A stretch of 9,411 bases of DNA from assembly GCA_021151535.1 (NCBI GenBank), contig JAGKXC010000086.1:1-9411 (forward strand). The letters are read 5' to 3'. This DNA comes from Sphingobacteriia bacterium. Lineage in GTDB: Bacteria > Bacteroidota > Bacteroidia > NS11-12g > UBA955. The translations under genes were made by a program, and so were the position numbers. Shown piece by piece: positions 1 to 8,100 of this stretch; position 1 is the first letter of the stretch; each line of letters starts with the position of its first letter. Below the pieces are notes generated by a model. The model ran no database searches and was not told where the DNA came from. It worked only from the letters and a program-made list of their open reading frames with translations.

Positions 1-882
1 GAAATTGAAATGCCTGGCCACGCACTCGCAGCATTAACCGCCTATCCAGAATTAAGTTGTAATGGAGGATTTATTAGTGCTACAGCCGATACCAAAGGCA
101 ACCTCAACAACACGGTAAAACCCTTTGAAGTTGCAAAAGGTTGGGGCGTATTCGATGATGTTTTTTGCGCTGGAAATGAAAAAACTTTTGAATTTTTACA
201 AACCGTAATCGACAATGTAGTAGAACTATTTCCAAACTCTCCTTACATCCATATTGGAGGCGATGAATGCCCAAAAACGCGTTGGAAAACCTGTCCAAAA
301 TGCCAAAAACGAATTCAAGATGAACACTTAACTGATGAACATGAATTGCAATCCTATTTCATCAAAAGAATTGAAAAATATGTTAATTCAAAAGGTAAAA
401 AAATCATTGGTTGGGATGAAATTCTAGAAGGGGGACTTGCACCAGACGCTACCGTTATGAGTTGGCGTGGAGAATTAGGTGGAATTGCCGCTGCCGAACA
501 AAAACACAATGCCATCATGACACCCGGCAAGCCGCTGTACTTTGATCATTATCAATCCAAAGACAGCACTGAGCCCCATGCCATTGGCGGCTATAATCCT
601 TTGGATTTGGTTTACGATTATGCTCCAACTAACGAGCAAATGCCAGATTCTGTGCAGAGATACATATTGGGGGCTCAAGCCAATGTTTGGACTGAATACA
701 TGACCACTTGGGAGCATGTTCAGTACATGACAACCCCAAGAATGCAAGCGCTTTCAGAGGCATTGTGGCTTCCAGATTATCAGAAAAACTTCAATCTTTT
801 CCTCGGGCGATTAAATCTACACCAAACCTTATGGTTTTACTATGGAATTAAATCTTGGGGCTACCATTTCTTAAATCATTAA
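1..882 (+). CDS. Beta-N-acetylhexosaminidase, glycoside hydrolase family 20 (3' part; 5' end outside window)
   Basis: The reading frame is open from base 1, and the first residues (EIEMPGH) are the middle of a GH20 catalytic barrel, so the start lies upstream; the ATG at base 10 is internal. GH20 enzymes remove terminal beta-linked GlcNAc or GalNAc by substrate-assisted catalysis. The HIGGDEC motif places the catalytic Asp-Glu pair at bases 262-267. Further barrel elements follow: WDEILEGG (about 412-435), VMSWRGE (about 454-474), the DHYQSKD segment (about 544-564) and the QANVWTEY segment (about 676-699), which carries the aromatic and acidic residues that usually line the sugar pocket. The protein ends soon after the last barrel helix, with no C-terminal chitobiase or carbohydrate-binding domain, unlike many Bacteroidota GH20s. 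The final 20 residues are diverged but align without a frame change. The AGA gene starts 6 bases downstream, so the two are probably co-transcribed. Likely role: splitting the chitobiose core or trimming antennary GlcNAc in the periplasm or at the cell surface (inference). Confidence 0.93.
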   Translation, partial: EIEMPGHALAALTAYPELSCNGGFISATADTKGNLNNTVKPFEVAKGWGVFDDVFCAGNEKTFEFLQTVIDNVVELFPNSPYIHIGGDECPKTRWKTCPKCQKRIQDEHLTDEHELQSYFIKRIEKYVNSKGKKIIGWDEILEGGLAPDATVMSWRGELGGIAAAEQKHNAIMTPGKPLYFDHYQSKDSTEPHAIGGYNPLDLVYDYAPTNEQMPDSVQRYILGAQANVWTEYMTTWEHVQYMTTPRMQALSEALWLPDYQKNFNLFLGRLNLHQTLWFYYGIKSWGYHFLNH

Positions 883-888
883 GTTCTC

Positions 889-1761
889 ATGTTAAAAAGA
901 CGATCTTTTATCCAAAAGCTAGCCAGTGTAATAACATTGGCCCCACTGTCAGTAGCCGCAAATCAACTTTCAAGCTCCTCAACTCGTACAGCATATTCTC
1001 AAAAACACAAAAACACCAACAAACCAATCCTGCTAACCACCTGGAATTTTGGCAAAATCGCCAATGAACCCGCATGGGAAATACTCAAGAACAACGGCTA
1101 CGCATTGGATGCCGTTGAAGCAGGTATCAACTTAACCGAATTAAATCCCAATGAAAGAAGTGTAGGATTTGGGGGAAGACCCGATAGAGACGGACATGTT
1201 ACATTAGATGCATGTATCATGGATGAAAACGCCAATATTGGTGCCGTATTATGCATGGAAGATATCGCGGTGCCCATTTCTGTTGCAAGAAAAGTAATGG
1301 AGAAAACTCCTCATGTAATGTTATCGGGTGTGGGTGCAACCCAATTTGCTGTAGAACAAGGCTTTAAAAAACAAAATCTTTTGACCAGCGGAATGGCCTT
1401 CAAAATGCGCGGCAGAATTGGCGATTCCCCCATCATTGGAGCAGGTTTATTCGTAGACGGCGAAGTAGGCGCTTGCACAGCCACTGGTCACGGAGAAGAA
1501 GTTGTGAGAGTGGTGGGTTCATTTAGAGTAGTTGAAGAAATGAGACATGGAGCTCATCCACAAAAGGCTTGTGAAATTGCCATCCAAGAAATCGCCAAGA
1601 AACTCAAAAAACGAAACAAAAATTGGAAAGAAGTGCAAATCGGTTTCATCGCCATAAACAACAACGGCGAGTATGGAGCGTACGCTTTGCAACCCGGATT
1701 TACTTACGCAATCCGCACTGAGGAATTGAACGAAGTAATTCCATCCAAAAGTTTGTATTAA
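889..1761 (+). CDS. N4-(beta-N-acetylglucosaminyl)-L-asparaginase-like protein (aspartylglucosaminidase), lacking the catalytic-threonine segment
   Basis: The family hydrolyses GlcNAc-Asn, the last step of N-glycoprotein breakdown; it is an Ntn hydrolase that self-cleaves at an Asp-Thr bond and uses the freed Thr as nucleophile. The N-terminus (KRRSFIQK, then a hydrophobic stretch to about residue 24) looks like a twin-arginine signal, which supports the start at 889. Family signatures are clear: TWNFG (51-55), the GGRPDRDG block (95-102), MDENANIG (111-118), EKTPHVML (138-145), SGMAFKMRGRIGDSP (167-181) and TATGHGEE (197-204). By recall of the Flavobacterium meningosepticum enzyme, R176, D179, T199 and G200 match its pocket residues R180, D183, T203 and G204. 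However, NLLT (163-166) runs directly into SGMAFKM. The usual roughly 45 residues between them, including the HDTIGM self-cleavage site and nucleophile, are absent. The length (290 against about 340 for the precursor) fits this loss. Reading frame and downstream sequence are intact, so a product is expected, but classical AGA activity is not. It follows GH20 by 6 bases, and its stop overlaps that of the convergent beta-mannosidase. Confidence 0.9.
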   Translation: MLKRRSFIQKLASVITLAPLSVAANQLSSSSTRTAYSQKHKNTNKPILLTTWNFGKIANEPAWEILKNNGYALDAVEAGINLTELNPNERSVGFGGRPDRDGHVTLDACIMDENANIGAVLCMEDIAVPISVARKVMEKTPHVMLSGVGATQFAVEQGFKKQNLLTSGMAFKMRGRIGDSPIIGAGLFVDGEVGACTATGHGEEVVRVVGSFRVVEEMRHGAHPQKACEIAIQEIAKKLKKRNKNWKEVQIGFIAINNNGEYGAYALQPGFTYAIRTEELNEVIPSKSLY

Positions 1762-4442
1762 TAAGCAAACGTCAACCCTTTGGCGGTAAACAAAGGATAT
1801 TTGGGATAAATACGCGCCAATCCTGTTGCCTGATCAACGGGAATTACCCCCTTCTGAAATCCTGCCTCCAATTCTGCCATCGATTTTTTATCGATTTTTA
1901 CTACTACCTCATTAACGCCGGGCAAAATCAAATAGTCCCGCGTTAAAGAAGCAGATTTCTGCATACGAACATGAGGCATCTGAAATTCTACTTTTCCTTT
2001 TCGGGGCGATAAAAACGCTGACTCATACTTCACAATCGCCACCCATTGCTTCGATTTTATCCGTTTCAAAGCATATTTCCCAACAACTGGAGCAAATGCT
2101 ATAGACATCGATTCAGGCGATTTCAAAGCAAATGAATCAAACTGCGTTAAACTCCATGTTATTCCCGGCCAAATATCATTCCATTGCCACATCAAACTAC
2201 CCGCACATTCCGGTTGTTGTAAACGATGTTGTACCATCGATTCAACAACAAAATCGCCCTGTAGCGACCAACTCTCTTCCACAATAAAATTCCTATTCCC
2301 AAGCAACTCCAAAGGCCATGCAACAGATGAATCATCGCCCAGAAAACGACTTTCCCAAGACATGTATTTTTGCCATAATCCCAGTCCTTTATAACTCAAC
2401 ATATAAGGCCTCACCAGCCTAAAAAACGAATCTGAATAACCCTCATGATAATAATCCCTCACGCCGCCCAACAATTTCGTTTCTTCCAACCGCATCCAAT
2501 TAGGCAAAGACGGCAATCCATACTCACTCACAAAAGGCATCTTCACAGAATCCAAATAAGCGAAAGTGCGCTCGCCATGCCATACACCCCAATCATGGTT
2601 ATCTCCACAACGCATTTGTTTCAAATTACCCCAATTACCAATCGGACTGCTTCGCAAATAATTGGCATTCGGCACATAACTCTTTAACACAAATGGAATC
2701 AGGGTATCGAACATAAAAAGATAATTATTCCATTGGGCGATGCTATCTTTTTCGTGGATTCCATATTTATTCTGCCAACCCCAATTAAACCAAGCCACCT
2801 CAATCTCATTATTGCCGCACCACATCACAACAGATGGATGATGAAACAACCGATTTACCACATTATGAACCTCTATTTCAACTGCATTTAAGAACAACAT
2901 ATCGCGAGGATAGGTTGTTCCTGAAAACATAAAATCTTGCCATACCATGATACCAAAAGCATCGCATTGTTGATAGAAATAATCAGAAGGATAGGCACCG
3001 CCACCCCAAATTCTAACCATATTCACACCCAACTTTACCCAACTCGCAATCCAGGCATCTACATCTGATTTACCAGGATAAGGACTTCCAGGCTTAAACA
3101 ACCTCGCCCAAACTACATTCACACCTTTTGCAAAAACCTTTTTCCCATTTACCAAAAATCCGAAACCGCACAATGTTGTATCCCATTGTACATTCCTAAA
3201 GTAAACCTTAGCGAATTGCTTTAAACTTCGTTCCTCCAACTCACCCGGCAAAGCATATTTCGCTACAATTTCACCAACATAAGCCGAAGAATTATCAAAA
3301 TCCATGGGCATAATATGATGTTCCCGAATAACATTGGGTTGCCACAAGATCAAATCCTTAACCGCAAATGTTTCCGTTGCCATGCAATGAACCACACCCG
3401 CCGCATCATTCTGAAAATAGGGATTTACAACCAAAGATGAACTATCCCAAACCAAATTATTGCTCTTCCCTCCCACAGAACCGTGCTCCCATTTCACTAA
3501 TTCAGACAGATCTTTATCCACCAAATAAATCCATCGTGCTTTGCCCTTACCCGTCAATCCATTTACTGTCTCAGTAACCTTAAGAATTCCGCCCACAGAC
3601 TCCACCGGTTTTCCAGCATCTACCGAATAAGCTACCACTTTGTTTTGCTGCAAATCCCCCTCAATTCCCTCTTGATACATCTGAAACAACTGTATCCAAA
3701 TATCATCCCATCCTATCATCTTCACCCCTTCACCCAAGCCTGTTAGCACCCTGCGAGGAGCAATATCCCACCCGTACTGAACTATCGGTTTCCGGATATT
3801 GGGCGATGCCTTCATCTCCGTTAATGTCCCCTCGTTGTCTGCCGGAAAAACCAAACCCGATGCCACCCCAAATTGCTTGGCATAAGGCGTTACCGCTTGA
3901 AACTGCAACACCAAACTATCCGTTCCATTTCTGCGCAAATACGGATCCAAATCCATGTATTTATTGGCAAACGAACTATGAAGCGGTTGGAACGGCTCAT
4001 CAACCAATGTTCCATTGATAAAAACTTCCAATCCAGCCCCCTCCCATTCATTGATCTGCAAATAATAATGCTTGTGTTTCTTAGCGGCCTCCTCATTCTC
4101 AAACAACTTCGCCCGGTACTTCCACCTATACCACTCCACCCACTTACACGCCTGATTACAGCCCTTAACTTCATGTTTGCAAAAATGATCATTTACACTT
4201 GGCATGTAATTAACTTTCAAATAGTTACCATCCAAATCTAATTTTTGCAATGGATGCATCAAACGATAATAGTATAAAAATGTATCCCTTACATTCAACG
4301 GCAAATTTCCCAAATCCAACTCCCACTTCAATAACAATGCTTCCTCCGTCGGCAGTGATTTACCAGCCGAACTCACCTGGCCTTGCAAGCCTCCAAACAA
4401 CAGGCTCAGCCAAATAAGAATAACAATTATCTTTCCTTTCAT
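1758..4442 (-). CDS. Beta-mannosidase, glycoside hydrolase family 2
   Basis: This 894-residue enzyme is predicted to release non-reducing beta-mannose, here most plausibly the core Man-beta-1,4-GlcNAc of N-glycans. Residues 1 to about 21 form a Sec signal peptide (basic MKGK, then a hydrophobic run) with no lipobox cysteine, so it is probably periplasmic. A GH2 sugar-binding jelly roll covers roughly residues 35-230, an immunoglobulin-like domain about 240-425, and the TIM barrel about 430-700, with C-terminal beta domains after that. The barrel opens with KGVNVVWARLF and has NMVRIWGGGAYPSDYFY at 474-490. The acid/base is E546 in WCGNNE, and the nucleophile is E640 in VSEYG. Their 94-residue spacing fits beta-mannosidases such as BtMan2A as I recall it. 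WQWNDIWPGITWS at 752-764 is also typical. The usual WDWGP motif reads WDIAP (225-229). The gene is the last of the minus-strand operon, starting 4 bases after the CutC stop. An exo-beta-glucosaminidase is a less likely alternative in the same family. Confidence 0.93.
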   Translation of the reverse strand: MKGKIIVILIWLSLLFGGLQGQVSSAGKSLPTEEALLLKWELDLGNLPLNVRDTFLYYYRLMHPLQKLDLDGNYLKVNYMPSVNDHFCKHEVKGCNQACKWVEWYRWKYRAKLFENEEAAKKHKHYYLQINEWEGAGLEVFINGTLVDEPFQPLHSSFANKYMDLDPYLRRNGTDSLVLQFQAVTPYAKQFGVASGLVFPADNEGTLTEMKASPNIRKPIVQYGWDIAPRRVLTGLGEGVKMIGWDDIWIQLFQMYQEGIEGDLQQNKVVAYSVDAGKPVESVGGILKVTETVNGLTGKGKARWIYLVDKDLSELVKWEHGSVGGKSNNLVWDSSSLVVNPYFQNDAAGVVHCMATETFAVKDLILWQPNVIREHHIMPMDFDNSSAYVGEIVAKYALPGELEERSLKQFAKVYFRNVQWDTTLCGFGFLVNGKKVFAKGVNVVWARLFKPGSPYPGKSDVDAWIASWVKLGVNMVRIWGGGAYPSDYFYQQCDAFGIMVWQDFMFSGTTYPRDMLFLNAVEIEVHNVVNRLFHHPSVVMWCGNNEIEVAWFNWGWQNKYGIHEKDSIAQWNNYLFMFDTLIPFVLKSYVPNANYLRSSPIGNWGNLKQMRCGDNHDWGVWHGERTFAYLDSVKMPFVSEYGLPSLPNWMRLEETKLLGGVRDYYHEGYSDSFFRLVRPYMLSYKGLGLWQKYMSWESRFLGDDSSVAWPLELLGNRNFIVEESWSLQGDFVVESMVQHRLQQPECAGSLMWQWNDIWPGITWSLTQFDSFALKSPESMSIAFAPVVGKYALKRIKSKQWVAIVKYESAFLSPRKGKVEFQMPHVRMQKSASLTRDYLILPGVNEVVVKIDKKSMAELEAGFQKGVIPVDQATGLARIYPKYPLFTAKGLTFAY

Positions 4443-4446
4443 AGGC

Positions 4447-5175
4447 TTAATTTTCTCTGGCGATAGACATCATTTCTTTCAGAATCGTTTCACTTAACTC
4501 AAATCCATTGGCACTTTTCTCACCACAAGCAGAATGAACCCACTCAAATCCTCGAGAAAAATACGCCAACATATTCCCTGTTCTTATTCCTCCACCCGGC
4601 AAGATTGAAACTCCCATTACATCGCCACATTCCTTTATTTCCATCAGCATTTCCATTAATGAAGCGCCCATTCCAGTTAATATTCGATTCACACCCAATG
4701 TACTCAACTGGTCAATATCTTTTTTAATACCGTTGATATCGCCTACAGCTACTGATAACAAATCATCAAATGCGCGGTGAAACACCAGTTCCATTTTAAA
4801 TGGCTGTACCGCAACGGCTAACTCGGCCAAAAACTCCGAATCCAATTGATTTTCTGGTGTTAAGCAGCCCAAAACAACCCCTTGAAATCCCATCTCTCCA
4901 ACCAAGTCAACAAAATTCAACATCCACCGCTTTTCCGCCGTCGTATAAACAAAATCTCCACTACGGGGCCTCACCATCACAATCCCCCGTATTTTGCCCT
5001 CCTCATTTACAAAACCAGCACTTACTAAAGATTCAGCCATCCCCTGCAATTCATCCAGCGTCAAACTTACTCCGCCCACAGCATAATCATGGCAAATCTC
5101 CAATCGATCTGCACCAAGACCCGCCACTTTCATCGCATCAGATGCAGAAAACACACAAACTTCCAAAAATGCCAT
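4447..5175 (-). CDS. cutC: CutC family protein (PF03932), TIM barrel of unproven function
   Basis: This 242-residue protein has the full length of the CutC family and its hallmark motifs: LEVCVFS at 4-10, ADRLEIC at 22-28, VMVRPRSGDFVY at 66-77, FHRAFD at 132-137, RILTGMG at 164-170, PGGGIR at 193-198 and VHSAC at 213-217. The family folds as a TIM barrel. It was named for copper homeostasis in Escherichia coli, but that role has since been questioned and the biochemical function is unsettled. There is no signal peptide or membrane segment, so the protein should be cytoplasmic, unlike the exported glycosidases on both sides. It starts 17 bases after the GH92 stop, and the beta-mannosidase starts 4 bases after its own stop, so it is almost certainly co-expressed with them. 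That position suggests work on an imported breakdown product of glycan degradation rather than copper (inference). The minor change RILTGMG, against the commoner RILTSGG, does not affect the assignment. Confidence 0.92.
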   Translation of the reverse strand: MAFLEVCVFSASDAMKVAGLGADRLEICHDYAVGGVSLTLDELQGMAESLVSAGFVNEEGKIRGIVMVRPRSGDFVYTTAEKRWMLNFVDLVGEMGFQGVVLGCLTPENQLDSEFLAELAVAVQPFKMELVFHRAFDDLLSVAVGDINGIKKDIDQLSTLGVNRILTGMGASLMEMLMEIKECGDVMGVSILPGGGIRTGNMLAYFSRGFEWVHSACGEKSANGFELSETILKEMMSIAREN

Positions 5176-5192
5176 CGCCAGAAAATCAATAC

Positions 5193-8100
5193 TTATTTTT
5201 TGATTTTAATTTGAATTTCATCGGCAAACAAATGTGCCTTCCCCTGATAGGGATAACCCAAATGCCCTTCAGGCAATAAGCCATAATTCTCAGCGAAAAC
5301 CATAATATACCTGGCTTTTATAGGCTTCTTAAAAGTAAATGTTGCATCCATCATTTGTACCTCTTCATCCATGGCATCAATATTATGACCAAAGCCTTGA
5401 CCTTCCGAATATTTCACTCCATCCACACTATAATAAACCTTTACCGCTTTAGGAAAAATAATCCACGCACGAGAATCTTGTAAAAATCCAGCTTTTACCT
5501 CTGTTACCTTTTTCACCGTATGCATGTCAATTTTCGCAACCAATGGCACATCGTAAAAGCCCTGCCAACCACCAGCTCTCCATTCCTTTCCACCACGAAC
5601 GCCATCTATTAAAGCGCCGTTGCCACCTCCAGTGTATTGATCTTGGTACTTGTTACTCAACACAATATCGTAATTGTTGGGTACGGGATTAAATTCTCCA
5701 TATGTCCAATCACTATAACTATAAACCCCACCAGATCTAGAACCTGGCAGTCCGCTAATCATCATGGTACTATCAATTTTACCCAAAACCTCCAAACCAT
5801 GGCGGTGTTGCAGCACAATAGGTTCAGCAGATGCCTTAAACACATACTTATCCCAACCATCTACTCCACTAGTTGTTACAGACTCCGGTTTAACATTAAA
5901 TTTCACATCGCGTTCGCCATGATTTTTGATCAGCAACGTAATCTTGCCACCCCAATTTGATAACGGCTTAATCGTTAAAAAATGACTATCCCTGTACACC
6001 TTTTCACCCTCAAACAGCAAACCTGGCGCGTAGGTTGAGGAAACATTTTGTTTGGGCATGCGCATCAACAACTGATCTTTCCTGTCTGCAGGAACGGGCC
6101 TAAACAAAAAGGCATCCCATTCCATCAAATCACTGTGTGATACCACCAAATGCCATTGATCCGAAACCGGAGCGCCAATCAAAGAAGATCGATCGTCCAT
6201 CTTCATTCCCATTTGAACCGCCAAAATCTCATTCCCAACGCCGCCGCTTGCAGCAGTACCCTTTCCACTACTCGCCGCCGCTGTAACACCCGCACTCGAG
6301 CCATCGCCATTCACAACCCGAATCACAAATTTATCCCTGCCAGCGCGCAATTGACCGTTATCTTTCCTAAAGTAGGGCGACATCTCATCATACCCAACTC
6401 CATTATTTCTTGCGATTTCAATTTCGCCAAATTGTGGCGATCCCGTTAAATACAAATTCGAACCCGGAGCAACTGGATAAAACCCCATCGCACTCATTAC
6501 ATACCACGCACTCATCTGTCCGCAGTCTTCATTGCCAATCAATCCATCTGGCGCATTTTTATAGAATTCATTGCAAATTTTATTGACCAAATACTGCGTT
6601 TTCTCTGCACTTCCCACATAATTATACAAATATGCCATGTGGTGTGAAGGCTCATTTCCATGGGCGTATTGACCTATCAAACCCGTAATATCCGCCTGTT
6701 CTCTACCTTTAGTAGAGGAAGATGTACCAAACAAGGAATCCAAATGTGCCCTAGCCGCCTTTTCACCACCCAATGCATCAATCAATCCCATTACATCCTG
6801 CGGCACATACATCGAATATTGCCAAGCATTGGCCTCCGTATAGTGATTATTCACCTCTTTGGGCTCAAAGGGTGATAGCCATCCGCCATTTGCTCTTGGT
6901 CGCATAAATCCTGTTTCGGCATCAAAAACATTCCTCCATCGCTCGCTTCTAGCAAAAAATTCCTTCGCAATTTCCTCCTCCTTCAATTCCTTTGCCATCC
7001 GCGCAATACACCAATCGTCATAGGCATATTCCAATATCTTCGAAACCGATTCGGCACGCTGCTCAATGCCATAATATCCCAATTTCATATCCTTTAATGG
7101 TCCAACCAAAATAGATAGATTATGGGTGTCTATACTCAGGTTATTCACCAATGTTGGATCATGGTCCTTCCTTGCACTTTCCACCATCGCCAGCAACCAT
7201 TTCCGCTGCACTTGCGGCAAATCCGTCATCCCCTTTAAATACGCATCGGCAATCACCGAAACCGAATGATATCCAATCATGCAATTGGTTTCACAAGCAC
7301 TCAATTCCCAAACCGGCAATCGTTTCGCCTGATCAAATTGCAACATAAAACTCCTAACAAAATCACGGGTTCTCCTAGCATCAATAATCGTCAACAATGG
7401 ATGCAGCGCACGGTAAGTATCCCACAACGAATACACGGTAAATACCTCATGATCAGCCCAATGAATCTGGTGATCTCTTCCCCTGTAAAAGCCAAAAACA
7501 TCGCTGCACAACGATGGGTGAATCATGGTATGGTACAACGCCGTGTAAAAAACTGCGTACTTCTCGTCTTTCATTTCCTCGGGCGATAAATCCGATGCAC
7601 CTTTGGTTAATAATGGGCGTTTCACAGCAATCTTACCCAATTCCGTTTCCCACATTTCCGTTGCTTCAAATCGCTTTTTCTCAAAATTCCAATGCCCAGG
7701 TTCAAATGCACCTGTTAGACTGGATTGAACAAATTTCAAAAATAATTGATTTATTCTAACTTGGTTTCCACTACCCATAGCACTCGATTCACTACTTGCC
7801 CCATTTGAAGTTTTCAAGGATTCTGCAGCCAATTCCTTATTCATTACACGTGCTAAAGAAATGCGCATCTTTTCCAATTCATCTTTGTGCGACAATCCCA
7901 TACTCGGTACACCACCATTTTCTATTACTCCGGCCGATTCCAACTCGTATTGCAAGTTTAACCAAGCCGAAACACTAGAAGTAGACGATAATGCAACGGC
8001 AATATCCACTTTGTTCGTTTTACCAATTTGAACCGCAACCAACATTTGTCGCTCATTCAAATAGCTATAACCCACCACTTCATTGGCAAACTCAATGGCA

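Noticed and set aside
808..882. Possible frameshift at the diverged GH20 C-terminus
   Set aside because: The alternative frames stop quickly or give no better match, and the existing frame aligns with the usual last barrel helix without a gap.
2004..2016. Short match GGGCGATAAAAAC shared with bases around 9050-9062 as a possible repeated regulatory site
   Set aside because: There is one copy inside the GH2 coding region and one in the intergenic region, it is short, and there is no dyad symmetry. It is compatible with chance.
4800..5279. 159-codon plus-strand open frame opposite cutC, and other long open frames opposite the glycosidases
   Set aside because: These are antisense shadows of strongly conserved genes. 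Their translations are rich in Pro, His, Gln and Ser and show no recognisable domain.
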